Made by a program: the position numbers and the translations under genes. Of a DNA stretch of 45,016 nt, positions 1-9,294 are shown piece after piece (positions within the stretch are counted from its first letter, which is position 1; each line of letters begins with the position of its first letter). The stretch covers positions 1 through 45,016 of the forward strand of contig NZ_JADWYX010000077.1 in the NCBI RefSeq assembly GCF_016786355.1. The letters are read 5' to 3'. The DNA comes from Frankia sp. AgB1.9. GTDB taxonomy: Bacteria > Actinomycetota > Actinomycetes > Frankiales > Frankiaceae. Under the pieces are notes generated by a model that was given only the letters and a program-made list of their open reading frames with translations, was not told the DNA's origin and did not search any database.

Positions 1-30
1 GGACCGGGCGCTTCGATACGCGCCCGGTCC
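1..30. terminator. Perfect inverted repeat at window edge
   Basis: An 11-bp perfect stem (1-11 with 20-30) closes an 8-base loop. There is no T-run on either side, so this is a factor-independent-like hairpin only by shape. It probably ends a transcript from a gene left of the window. Bases 31-297, between it and the tRNA, show no supported gene. Confidence 0.45.
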
Positions 31-297
31 CGGACAGGCGAAGGCACCGCCAGGGTGATCGAGTTCGGGTCAAGCGGGGTAACGCGTCGGGACCTTTAGC
101 CTGTGGCGCCGGGGCCTCTGTACGGGCATCATGGGCGCGGCCCGCAGGAGGACGCCGGAAGCACCTGTTCTGAGCGCTCTCTGACTCCCGCCAGCCACCG
201 TGGACCGCCCCGGGCGGCCCGACATTCCGGGCTGGCGCGGACGCGGGCCGTCTCGTCCCACGGTGTGGCGATCGCGAGGCCGCACAATGGAACATGA

Positions 298-370
298 GCG
301 CCCGTAGCTCAGCGGATAGAGCGAGTGCCTTCTAAGCACTGGGTCGCAGGTTCGATCCCTGCCGGGCGCA
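298..370 (+). tRNA. tRNA-Arg (anticodon TCT)
   Basis: A 73-base cloverleaf is visible. The 7-bp acceptor stem pairs 298-304 with 363-369, A370 is the discriminator, and the CCA end is not encoded. The D-arm carries the usual TAGCTCAG..GGATAGAGC pattern. The anticodon stem pairs 324-328 with 336-340 around a loop with anticodon TCT at 331-333, and the T-arm contains GGTTCGATCC. It decodes AGA, a rare codon in GC-rich genomes. It lies at the left margin of a long accessory stretch, and tRNA 3' ends are classic integration sites, but I found no second copy of its 3' end in the window. Confidence 0.95.
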
Positions 371-1090
371 CTACGCAGTGCAACAAGCCTCTGACCTGGG
401 CCAATAGGCTCGATCAATCGGGCTGTATGAGAAGAACGGCACGTCGGTGCAGGTCAGTGTGGGAAGAGTGGGTTCGTACGGAAAAACGGTTCGGTCAGGA
501 CTGGCGGAATTCGTCACTGTGGGTGGCGACGGACGGGAGCGGGTACCCGTCGTCGAGTCGTTGCTGCTGGGGTCTGCAGCATCTGGGTTCCCGTGCCGGT
601 CGGCTCCTGAATCGAGGCCGCGCGGGGGCAGTAGATCACTGGACGTCTGACCAACGGAAGGTCGTGAGCGGGGTTCTCGCGCGTCAGACCACCAGGGAGT
701 ATGCCGACGCCTGTCGGCCCCGGATCTCACACTCGGTGACGACGCTCGCCGTCGCTGAACAGGTCGAGCGATAATGGGCCCCTGGACGGGGTCGCGCAGG
801 TACCGTGCTGGAAACACTGGAACTCCGATCGGCGGATGCGCGACTCACGTCGCGACTTATGTCTAGAGCCCGACGCTTTTAGGCGATAGCAGCCACCGCT
901 CACCGTTAGCGGGCCGAGTGCTGGCCTGCGCGTACCGGCGGCAAGCTTGGGTCGTCGCCGAGTCCCCGGTCCCTTGGCGCCCCCCTCATTCGCTCGGGTG
1001 ACCATTCCCCGGCCTGCGGTTCCTCTCCTCGCTGACGTCGGTCTTCGCTTCTCCAATCCAGCGCCGTGTCGACCGGGCATGCGGCGCGGG
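371..1090. other. Intergenic stretch, no supported gene
   Basis: About 720 bases after the tRNA. The reading frames here are low-complexity shadows rich in Arg and Pro, with no recognisable domain or ribosome site. I see no RNA gene or clear repeat. Confidence 0.5.
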
Positions 1091-1106
1091 TATGGAGCGC
1101 ATCGCC

Positions 1107-1301
1107 ATGTCCACGGTTCTCGGTCGCGTCCTCGTCGTCGCTCTGTGCGCGGCGATCTCCCTCGTTGTCGCCCTGCTCGCTGGCATCCTCGCCCGGGCCG
1201 ACGGCGCTTCTTTGCCGGCCGCGGTCCAGCGTGGCGGGGCCGCGTTCGCCGGCGCGCTGGGCCTGGCGGTCGTCGTGCTCTCGTCGGTGGGGGCGCTGTA
1301 G
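1107..1301 (+). CDS. Small two-helix membrane protein
   Basis: A 64-residue protein with two hydrophobic segments (about residues 5-27 and 42-62) joined by a short loop containing ARADG. This is the pattern of a widespread actinobacterial small membrane protein of unknown function. The ATG at 1107 is chosen because GGAG at 1094-1097 lies 9 bases upstream; an in-frame ATG at 1092 would place that site inside the gene. It stands alone between the tRNA and an insertion sequence, with no operon partner. Role unknown. Confidence 0.6.
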   Translation: MSTVLGRVLVVALCAAISLVVALLAGILARADGASLPAAVQRGGAAFAGALGLAVVVLSSVGAL

Positions 1302-1337
1302 CCCGTGGCGGCGAGGGCGCTGACGCCCCTATGTTTG

Positions 1338-2440
1338 TCAAGCTGCGGTGGCTGTTGGTGTGGCTGGCTGCCGGGTGGGGTGTTGGAGCGAGTTGTAGGT
1401 CTCGCGGGCAACGTGGCGTTTGAGGCAGCGGATGGCTTCGCGGCGGGTTTTGCCTTCGCTGGTGCGGCGGTCGATGTAGTCGCGAGTGCGGGCGTCGCAT
1501 CGGATCCGGGTGATGACGATGCGGTGCAGCGCGGCGTTGGCTTGCCGGTCGCCGCCGCGGTTGAGGCGGTGTCGGCGGGTTTTGCCGGAGGATGCCTCGA
1601 CGGGGCTGGCGGCGCACAGGGCGGCGAAGGATGCGTCGTTGGTGAGGCGGTCGTGGTTGTCCCCGGCGGCGATGAGCAGCGCGGCGGCGCTGTCGGGGCC
1701 GATGCCGGGGCGGGTGAGAAGGTCCGGGGCTCGCTGGGTGATGACGGCGGCGAGGCGCTGGTTGAGGTCGCGGATCTCGGCGGTGAGTGCCTCGATCCGT
1801 GTGGCCAGGCGGCGCAGTGTGTAGACGACGGTGCTGGTGACGTCGGTGGGTTCCACGACGTCGAGGGCAGTGCAGCGCCGGATGAGTGTCGTCGGGCCGA
1901 GTCCGGAAGCGACTCCCGCAGCGTCGGCTCGGCGCAGACGAGCACTGCTTTGAGCTGGTTGATGGCCTGGGTGCGGGCTTTGACGGCGGATGTCTTCGCG
2001 ATCTTGAGTATCCGTGCCATCTCCACCGCGCCGTCGCCGGTCTTCGCGGTTGCCCTTGCCTGGCCGGTCAGCACGGCGTGGGCGGCGGACTCGGCGTCGA
2101 CGGTGTCGGTTTTCCCGCGGCGGCGGCGGGTGGCGCGGTCTGGCCGGTTGACCTCAAGCACATGGATGCCGTCGCCGTGCAGGTGGCGTGTCAGTGCCGC
2201 GCCGTAGGAGCCGGTGCCCTCGACTCCGGCCCGGGCAAGGCGGCCGTGTTGGCGTGTCCAGGTCACCAGTTGTTGGTAGCCCACGGCCGTGGCAGGGAAG
2301 GACGCGGTGCCCAGCAGCGCACCGACCGTGCTGATCACGGCTGCGACGTGGGTGTCCTTATGGGTGTCGACGCCTAGGATGACGTCTTCGGCGGGGTGTC
2401 GGTTTGGCCGGGGGACGCGGGTTGGCGCACGCTGGGCATC
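1338..2440 (-). pseudogene. IS110-family transposase, frameshifted
   Basis: The N-terminal RuvC-like DEDD domain is visible: GVDTHKDTH near 2350-2380 and DTVDAESAA near 2090. The C-terminal half (1338-1856) carries the transposase-20 region, with the helix-hairpin-like LLTRPGIGPDSAAALL and the ASPVEASSGK segment. The two halves lie in different frames, with the break near 1860-1900. The likely ATG near 2440 is also out of frame with the GVDTHKD motif, so there are at least two lesions. IS110 enzymes move elements as circles without long terminal repeats, so I cannot place the element ends. This copy is not expected to make an active enzyme. Confidence 0.85.
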
Positions 2441-2663
2441 GGTCGTTCGTCTCCTGATCGGCTCGGTGGCGGACGGCCACCGCCGGGCCGGGCAGGGCGG
2501 TCAGAACTGTGACGGTGCCTTGTGCGGCAAGGCCCCTATCGGGACACGCCCGCCGGTCCGGCGGTAGCACGCGTGCATCGAGCGGCAGTCGACAGATCAG
2601 TGCGAGGGCATCACGCCAGTTGCATTGCGGGTCAGACCACCACCCGGTGCGCGCAACCAGATA

Positions 2664-3424
2664 CTCACGGTTGCATTGTGAGGAGCCGGGGCATGCCGAA
2701 CTACTGCTGGCCTGGTGATCAGATGGCGTGGGCGAGCTCGATGCCGCGGCGAATGGTCTGGACGAGCGCATGTCCGGTGCTGATCGTCTGGGCGGAGCGC
2801 AGTCGTTTCAGCCCGTGCATGGGTCGTGGCCGGGCTTTGAGTCTGCTGTGGTCGGACTCGATGCGGTTGTTCTCCCAGCGTGCGTCAACGTGGCAGGCCT
2901 CGGGCAGGAGCTCATCGAGAACCCGCGGGTAGACGCGCGCCTTGTCGGTGGTGACCTGGACCGGCCGGCGACCGTGGGCGAGAGCCCGGTCGGAGAAGCG
3001 GCGGGCGGCGAGCTGGTCGCTGGCGAGCACGTCGATGACCTGTCCGTGCTGGTCGACGGCACGGTACAGGTAGCGCCACCGGCCGGCGATCTTGATGTAG
3101 GTCTCGTCGATGAACCACCTAATGCCCGGGCGGTGACGGCAGGATCGGGCCGCGTCTACCAGCAGCGGCGTGAACCACTGCGCCCGCCGGAAGATCGTGA
3201 CATGGTCGACGTCGAGCCGCGTTCGACCAGCAGCTCCTGGACGTCGCGGTACGACAGCGCGAAACTCGGATACCAGCGAACCGCCAGAACGATGACCTCC
3301 GGCGGGAATCGGAAGCCGGCCAACTTTGACGCCGGGATCGGTAGACGCACGACACCTCGAGCCACCACACGATCATGCGGGCTTGCAGCGCGGACCCAGG
3401 CGATGGCCGGCTGCAACAGTCCCA
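2664..3424 (-). mobile_element. IS6-family-type insertion sequence
   Basis: The right end at about 3412-3424 reads, on the minus strand, GGGACTGTTGCAG, resembling the IS6/IS26 terminal repeat. The left end near 2664-2690 is a degenerate counterpart with a GTTGCATTG core, similar to the intact ends at 16037 and 34428. The ~760-bp length suits the family. I found no matching 8-bp target duplication at the flanks. The right end lies 103 bases before the 3528 gene. Confidence 0.7.
2719..3360 (-). pseudogene. IS6-type DDE transposase, single frameshift
   Basis: The protein begins around SKLAGFRFPPEVIVLAVRWY and reads to VQELLVERG near 3220. One base shift later it continues as DVDHVTIFRRAQWF and runs intact to the stop at 2719. 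The catalytic DDE triad appears preserved: Asp in WFIDETYIK, Asp in VTTDKA, Glu in NNRIESDH. The only visible lesion is the shift near 3220. It is a different copy from the two truncated relatives at 15.7 kb and 34.4 kb. Confidence 0.85.
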
Positions 3425-3527
3425 ATAGCCTGTTCAGGACGCTTTCCGGCCGGTTCGCACCAGTCCGCGCGTTCCGCAAAACAGAGGTGTACTTCAGCAA
3501 ACCTGACGGGTTGACAACTAGCGCGAA

Positions 3528-6014
3528 ATGTGTTCCCATGCCCAAATGGGGGACGATTCCAAACCAAAGGCGGGTCGGCGCTGGGAGCGAATACCCACGA
3601 GCAGGTCCCTGTGGCTCGCCACGCTCTGGCATGGCAGCATGTCGGGAATTCTTATGAGCTTGTTCGCCTTCGTGTGTCTCCGGGTCATCTTCCAGCGCGC
3701 GATCTCCTGGACCGAGGCGTTCTACCTCATAGTCATTCCCATAAATCTCGTCGTGATGGCCCGCGCGGACCGACGCGTCGACAGACTCGTCACGTCAGAG
3801 CTCCGCGGCGGTCAGGGCTCACGGCGACCAGAAGGTGATGAAAGTTATGTGCTCTACCTGCGGCCGTTTACCGTCGACGGATCCCTGGCCGCCGCAGACG
3901 ACGTCGGCGGCCGAAATTTTCTGACGACTCTCGCCGATTATTTCGGCTACCGTCACCCCGGCGAGCTCACCAGCACCTGGGAAAGCCGTCTCATCGGGCT
4001 CCTGCAACGCTTCGGCCAGGTATTCGCGGTCGGCCGGCCGGGCGAGTCTCTGCCACTGCCAGGTGCGCGCCGTTTCTACCTGCGGCCAGGCGAACCATGG
4101 CACGACGACGTCAGCGAGCTCATCAGCGGAGCCCGGCTGGTGGTCATCGTGGCCTCCATCGCGCCCGATTCCATGGGCGCGGACGGAACTCTGTGGGAGT
4201 ACACCGAGTCGATCCGCCTGCTGTCGCCGTCCCGCGTGCTGCTGGTCGCGGTCGGCGAGCGGGCCGGTTACGAGCGCTTCCGGGCGGACGCCGCCAGGTA
4301 CTACCGGACCCGGGCGGAAGAGCTGAGCGAGACAGGGGAGGAGCTCCCGCCGCCGCCCGCGCTGCCGGCATGGCCGGCTCCCCGGCGCCCGGCCAGGATG
4401 AGAACGGGGGTCTTCCCGATGCGCGGTGTCATTCGCTTCGCCGACGGCTGGGCACCCGAGTTCGTGCACTTCGACACGTCGGCCGAGCGGGGCCTGACTC
4501 CGCACGCGCGGTGGCGTCGCACGGCCGCGAGGCAGGTCAAATCGTTCATCGAAGAGTTCGAGAAAGACCTCCCAGGAACCGTCTTCTCCGGCATAGAAGC
4601 CCGCTGGCACTGGCAGAGCAAAGTACTGGTCACCACTTTCATGGCGCTCGCCGTCGTTTTTTTGCTCAAACTATGGGATGGTCGAAGCATCGCCGAGAGG
4701 CTGACAGTCCTCGCCGCACTCGCGCTGGTCGCGCTACCGGCGTTGGCTCGCCTGACGAGGCTCATCCACGACGGAACCAGCTCGTTTCCTAAGGTACGGA
4801 TGCCAGACGAAGAGCCGGATAGCGTCTCCGCCGAGACGCCCGGTTCCGGCGGCGCAAGATACATCGTGCTCGAGAGCACGCTTCGGTGGCCGGGCCGCTT
4901 CGGGATCGGCCTCCAGAAGGTGCGGTCCTACAGCGACGAGAATGGCCGGCCTGTCCTGCCTCCGACCCGCAGTCCGCTCTGGCCCATGACGACGAGAAAG
5001 ACCCTGCTACTGCCCCCGCAGGCGGAGCCGATTGGTCTCGGGAGAAATGTCCTGTGCTACCAGGTCGTGCGGTACGTCCAGACCGAACGTGACGCGAAGC
5101 TGCGCAGCGGGAGTTTCCTGGTGCGAGCCATCTTCAGCCTGATTATCGCGATCGGGGCGTTCGTCGGCGCGATCATCATGTTCTCGAACGTCCCCGGCAT
5201 TGACTTCAGCCTTCTTTTCCCGCTGCTCCTGCTGCTCGCCTCGGGGCGCTTTCTGCTGTCGTGCGGTCGCGACTGCCGGCGCCTGGGTGCCATCACTCTC
5301 ACCCCCCGGATCCCACAGGACATAACGAGGGAGCCCAACGCGCTCTACCTGCACCCGCGACCGGCGGCAACGGATCCGACCACGCCTTGGGAGAGCGGCC
5401 TCCTGAGGGACCTGATAGCCGCTGCCGGTGGGAAATTCCTACTTCGGGGAACTGCCATGAACAGCGACCTCTCGCCGAGCCGAGCCGCCCGCCTGCCGCT
5501 GCTGGGCGATGACTGGCGGAGCACCTTGAGCACAGCGCTGCCTCATTTTCGTTTCGTCATCGTGCCAGCGTGCGGCCTGGGCGTCGAGGCGCGCTGGCAG
5601 GTGACCGAAGCCGCGCGGCTCCTCCCGCCGAGCCGCCTGCTCATCGTCCTTCGTTCGGGGGACGAAGCGGCCGCGGAATACGTGCGCCTCCGCCAGTCGA
5701 TCCAGCAGGCTTTCGACGAGCGGGCGGCCGAGATCTCCGAGTTCGACCGGGCCGGGTCCTGCTTGGCGCGCCTTCCGGTAGTGCCCCTCGCCGCCGCGGC
5801 GCCGGACGGCTGGCACGCGGCTCTGCAGGGCGTGATCTACTTCACCGACGACGGGACGCCACAGGTCCTGCGATTCGACCTCGTCGATACAGATGATGGC
5901 GAGGACGGCCGCAAGCCCCAGATCCTGCGGATCAGGGAGACGCTGCGGCCGATCTTTGCCGATCCGGCCCCATCGGCCGATGGCTCCCCGAGGACCGCCT
6001 CGAATCCCGCGTAA
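3528..6014 (+). CDS. Duplicated LYLRxF-family membrane protein
   Basis: 828 residues, probably a polytopic membrane protein with cytosolic alpha/beta domains; no characterised family recognised. Paired helices lie near residues 27-78, 362-415 and 523-585. Two soluble domains follow helix pairs. The first starts YVLYLRPF (107-114) and has FGQVFAVGRPGE, LPGARRFYL, ARLVVIVAS and LWEYTE. The second starts LYLHPR (606-611) and is a degenerate copy with RFVIVPA and WQVTEAARLLPPSR. Each copy ends with a GVI-F-DG...FD segment, so the gene contains an internal tandem duplication. The order strand-helix-strand with a central LWE resembles a TIR/SLOG-like Rossmannoid fold, which is inference. No good ribosome site precedes ATG 3528; ATG 3546 is possible. 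TTGACA at 3511 could be a -35 element near the IS end. Confidence 0.8.
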   Translation: MCSHAQMGDDSKPKAGRRWERIPTSRSLWLATLWHGSMSGILMSLFAFVCLRVIFQRAISWTEAFYLIVIPINLVVMARADRRVDRLVTSELRGGQGSRRPEGDESYVLYLRPFTVDGSLAAADDVGGRNFLTTLADYFGYRHPGELTSTWESRLIGLLQRFGQVFAVGRPGESLPLPGARRFYLRPGEPWHDDVSELISGARLVVIVASIAPDSMGADGTLWEYTESIRLLSPSRVLLVAVGERAGYERFRADAARYYRTRAEELSETGEELPPPPALPAWPAPRRPARMRTGVFPMRGVIRFADGWAPEFVHFDTSAERGLTPHARWRRTAARQVKSFIEEFEKDLPGTVFSGIEARWHWQSKVLVTTFMALAVVFLLKLWDGRSIAERLTVLAALALVALPALARLTRLIHDGTSSFPKVRMPDEEPDSVSAETPGSGGARYIVLESTLRWPGRFGIGLQKVRSYSDENGRPVLPPTRSPLWPMTTRKTLLLPPQAEPIGLGRNVLCYQVVRYVQTERDAKLRSGSFLVRAIFSLIIAIGAFVGAIIMFSNVPGIDFSLLFPLLLLLASGRFLLSCGRDCRRLGAITLTPRIPQDITREPNALYLHPRPAATDPTTPWESGLLRDLIAAAGGKFLLRGTAMNSDLSPSRAARLPLLGDDWRSTLSTALPHFRFVIVPACGLGVEARWQVTEAARLLPPSRLLIVLRSGDEAAAEYVRLRQSIQQAFDERAAEISEFDRAGSCLARLPVVPLAAAAPDGWHAALQGVIYFTDDGTPQVLRFDLVDTDDGEDGRKPQILRIRETLRPIFADPAPSADGSPRTASNPA

Positions 6015-6129
6015 AGCTGGTTTCAATCCGGTGGGGGGCCCGACGGCTGCGTGGTCGTGCGTTCTCTCACCCGCGGGTGAGGGTACGGACCCCGACGGGC
6101 TTCGGCCTTGGTTTCCCGGTAGCGCCTTC

Positions 6130-6290
6130 TTGACGCTGCTGCCGCCGTCCGCGTAGAGGTCGCTGCCGGTCATGAAGGCGGACTCCGACGAGGCGAGGAA
6201 GACCGCTGCGGCGACGATGACCGCCGGGACGCCGAACCGGGTGATGTGGGTGAGCCGCATCGCCGCGCTCATCGACTCGCGACTGGTTCG
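6130..6290 (-). pseudogene. C-terminal remnant of an SDR dehydrogenase
   Basis: The minus strand encodes RFGVPAVIVAAAVFLASSES, then AFMTGSDLYADGG. This is the C-terminal signature of short-chain dehydrogenases (RFG-PEEVA-A--FLASDES---TGS---VDGG). Only the last ~45 residues remain, with no catalytic Tyr-Lys region and no stop directly after. It lies between the 828-aa gene and a decayed IS, consistent with a gene lost to IS activity. Confidence 0.6.
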
Positions 6291-6300
6291 TATTCGTTGA

Positions 6301-7350
6301 TCAGCCCACCGAGGACGGGTCGGCGCTTGATCCGTCTGGTGGTGAGGTCTGCGACGGGGTGGTCGGGCTGGGGTGGCCGGAGATCGCGGCTGCGGTGGGT
6401 CGTCGTCCGTTGTAGTGCACCGCATAGTCGGTCAAGACGGTCCGCAGGTGCCGTTCGCTGAAGATCAGTATGCGGTCGGTGAGCTCGGCCGGGATGGTGC
6501 GGACGAACCGATCCGCGTAGGCATTTGCCCGCGGAGCCCGAGGCGGGATCTTGACAGCGGTGATGCCCGCGTCCACGAGGACCGCATCGAACGAGGCGGT
6601 GAACTGCCCGGCACGGTCGCGGACCAGGAACCGCCGGCCGCTCTGTCCCCGAGGTCCTTGAGGTCGTTGCGGATCTGCTGGGTGGTCCACGGCCCGTCCG
6701 GGTGCGCGGTGGCGCCGACGAGGTGAACGTAGCGCGTGCCGACCTCCATGACGAACAAGCAGTACAGACGCCGCAGCGTGACGGCGAAGTCGACGTGGAA
6801 GAAATCCACGGCCAGCATCGTCGTGGCCTGGGCCCGGAGGAACTGCCGCCAGGTCATGTCGGTCTGCCGCGTCGGCGCGGGAGGCAGCCCGAGGGTCTTC
6901 AGTAGCCGACGGATGGTCGAGGCACCGACGCGGTGGCCAAGCTTGAGCAGCTCGCCCTGGATGCTCTTGTATCTCCACGTTCTGTTCTCGCTCGCGAGCC
7001 GTTCGATCAGCGCAGCGATCTCCGGGTCGACCGGCGGTCGCCCGGGGTTCGGCACGGGTAGGCCACTTCCGGGTGACCAGACAGCGGTGCCACCGCAGGA
7101 CGGTACCGGGTTGATCAGCCGGTGCAGTCGAAGCCTTCTCGGTAGGAGCCGAATCAGCGCGGCCAGTATCGCCCGGTCCGCCCAGTCTCACTGCGGCTTG
7201 GGCTGGGCGCGCCGCACTGTGACCTCGTGCCGAAGGACGAGCAGCTCGATGTCCTTGGACACCGATGAACGACCGAGTAGCACCAGCCAGCCACACACCC
7301 GGACGAAGATCAGGTAGAACACGCACGGCCATAGTTGACCACCATGCCCA
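6301..7350 (-). pseudogene. Integrase-core (rve) transposase, many lesions
   Basis: Pieces of one integrase-type transposase appear in order across frames. An N-terminal hydrophobic/helical part contains SSVSKDIELLVLRHEV. An in-frame stop follows KPQ near 7192. Next comes a helix-turn-helix region with ENRTWRYKSIQGELL and GHRVGASTIRRLLKTLG. The catalytic core has MLAVDFFHVDF (first Asp) and, after a shift near 6640, RDRAGQFTASFD, then ANAYADRFVRTIPAEL with the acidic-residue region and HYNGRRP. At least three frameshifts and one stop make it inactive. The type is common in Frankia and Streptomyces. No terminal repeats identified. Confidence 0.85.
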
Positions 7351-7355
7351 CGCCG

Positions 7356-7743
7356 TGCCATCGCATCAGTCCAGGTTGCGAGCCCAGGCCGACTTCTGGC
7401 ACCCCACACGCCTATGGCGGTCAGGGTGACCCACGGGCGAGGACGCGGAGCCTCTGCGGCGGCTGTTGGTGAGGTCGTTCACGAAGGCCTCACCGGGGCG
7501 GGTCCGCTCGGTGCGCGACGTATGCGGCCTCAGGTAATCGACCGCCAGGGCGTTGTTGCGGTGGAAGGCCAGGCGCGAGGCTGGCGGCCTGATCGGCTGC
7601 TCGGGTGCGAGGACGACCTCCGCCTCGGGCGTGAGCAGGAGGGGGTTTGGTTCATGGTCCCAGCAAGCTGATGTCGAGACGATCGCTGGCTCGTGACGAT
7701 ATTTTGTGCTGGTCCGGGTCCCGACCTGTGGAGGTGTGATCGC
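7356..7743. other. Upstream region of TIR-STAND gene
   Basis: About 390 bases with no supported gene. Open frames occur on both strands but lack known domains or ribosome sites. The useful element is GGAGG at 7730-7734, the ribosome site for the GTG at 7744. Confidence 0.5.
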
Positions 7744-9294
7744 GTGACCGCACCCCGTGTGTTTCTCTCCTACAGCAACCGCGACACCCGCGATGCGACC
7801 ACCGCTCAACGTCTGGCCGCCGGGCTGCGCGCTTCGGGTGTGGACGTCTGGATGGATCGGGACAGTCTTGCCGCAGGCGTCGAGTGGCAGGAATCGCTGA
7901 TCCGTCAAGTGCTTGAGGAGCGGACGCATTTCCTTGTGCTGCTCTCGGGCAGCTCGATTATTGCGCCGTGGGTACTGGCTGAGATTGACCTCGCTCGTCA
8001 GCGCTACCGCGAGGACCGCACCTTTCGGGTTCTTCCACTGGCCATGGGTCAGCTGGCCGACTTCCCCGGGGCCGATTTCATCGATCGTTTTCAAAGAGTG
8101 CCCCATCATGAACTGTTCGCAGATCAGCTTACCGAGGTGGCTCGCGCCGTCGGCGTAATCGACCTTGTGCCTGCCGTGGTGGCCGAGCTCATTGCGGACA
8201 AGACGGAGTATTTCGTAGGCCGTGAGTACGTCTTCGATGCCATCGGTGATTTCGTAGCCAGCGAGGATCGCGGCTACTTCACGATCGAAGGGGATCCGGG
8301 CGCAGGTAAGACCACCATCCTGGCTGAATACGTCCGGCGGACGGGTGCGGTCGCCCACTTCAACGCGCGCGGGCAAGCTCTAAATACGAGCAGCCATTTC
8401 ATCCGCCAGCTCGGGGCCAATCTGGCGGCCCGGTACGGCGTGGCTCCGCTAGCCGCAGCCGTCGACCGGGACCGTCACGGGGAAACGCTCTCTCGCCTGC
8501 TAATTGATGCTCGTGCCGAAGCGCCTGCCGGTGAGCCAGTGCTTCTGGTTGTGGATGCGCTGGATGAGGTGAACAGCCTCGGTGATCCACCCGGAGCGAA
8601 CGCGCTCCTGCTTCCGAGTCACGTCCCGGCGGGTGTCTACTTCGTTCTCAGTAGTCGTCGTGCCGCCACCGTTCTCGACACTGATTCCCCCAGCCGGATC
8701 TTCGATCTCGGGCATGTGCAGAGCGACACCATGGTTGATATCCGCCAGTTTCTCGAGCAGGCAGCGTCCCGAGATCCGCTGAGCCGCTGGTTATCTGAAC
8801 GGGGTGTGCCAGTAGTTGATTTCGTCCGACGCCTCGCCGAGGGCAGCGAGGGCAACTTTATGTACCTGAGATATGTTCTGCCGGAACTGCTCTCCGAATC
8901 GCAACTGACCCTGGAGAGGTTGCCGCGCGGGCTCGAACAGTACTACGAGGTGCACTGGCGAGCCATGGATACGACGGGCTCTGAAGGGCACCTCAAAGTG
9001 TGGGTGATCTACCTATTGTGTCAGCTTGAGCAGCCCGCCACTGCGGGTGTGCTGGCTAAGTTGCTGCACGACGTCGAACCCGGCGCCGACGCGATCGCGG
9101 TGCAGGAGGTGCTGCTGGAGTGGCGGCAATTCCTGCACCGCGAGGAAACCTCCGGCGCACCACGATGGAGCGTTTATCACAACAGTTTTCGTGACTTCCT
9201 GCGACGTAAGGACACCGTGACGAGCGCTGGTCTCTCGCTCCCCGAAGTTAGCGGTGTGATCGCGGATGTGCTCTGGGACCGAGCGCGTTCATGA
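7744..9294 (+). CDS. TIR-domain STAND NTPase
   Basis: 516 residues from GTG 7744, which has GGAGG nine bases upstream; the longer in-frame start at 7693 lacks one. Residues 3-135 are a TIR domain beginning VFLSYSNRD, with WMDRDSL and the W-x3-E helix (W76, E80); E80 is the expected catalytic Glu of NAD-cleaving TIRs. Residues ~165-440 are a STAND/NACHT-like ATPase: FVGRE, Walker A GDPGAGKT (183-190), Walker B LLVVDALDE ending at E275, and LSSRR as sensor. The C-terminus has the YHNSFRDFLR motif. Known bacterial TIR-STAND proteins sense a threat through C-terminal repeats, oligomerise and deplete NAD; that role is inferred here. The next gene overlaps by ATGA and appears to supply the missing sensor. 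Confidence 0.9.
   Translation: MTAPRVFLSYSNRDTRDATTAQRLAAGLRASGVDVWMDRDSLAAGVEWQESLIRQVLEERTHFLVLLSGSSIIAPWVLAEIDLARQRYREDRTFRVLPLAMGQLADFPGADFIDRFQRVPHHELFADQLTEVARAVGVIDLVPAVVAELIADKTEYFVGREYVFDAIGDFVASEDRGYFTIEGDPGAGKTTILAEYVRRTGAVAHFNARGQALNTSSHFIRQLGANLAARYGVAPLAAAVDRDRHGETLSRLLIDARAEAPAGEPVLLVVDALDEVNSLGDPPGANALLLPSHVPAGVYFVLSSRRAATVLDTDSPSRIFDLGHVQSDTMVDIRQFLEQAASRDPLSRWLSERGVPVVDFVRRLAEGSEGNFMYLRYVLPELLSESQLTLERLPRGLEQYYEVHWRAMDTTGSEGHLKVWVIYLLCQLEQPATAGVLAKLLHDVEPGADAIAVQEVLLEWRQFLHREETSGAPRWSVYHNSFRDFLRRKDTVTSAGLSLPEVSGVIADVLWDRARS

Noticed and set aside
727..1617. Minus-strand 296-codon frame
   Set aside because: Pro/Arg/His-rich composition typical of a shadow frame in GC-rich DNA; it overlaps the small membrane protein and the IS110 remnant.
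7366..8376. Minus-strand 336-codon frame opposite the TIR domain
   Set aside because: Most of it is antisense to the TIR-STAND gene; the part outside that gene has no recognised domain or ribosome site.
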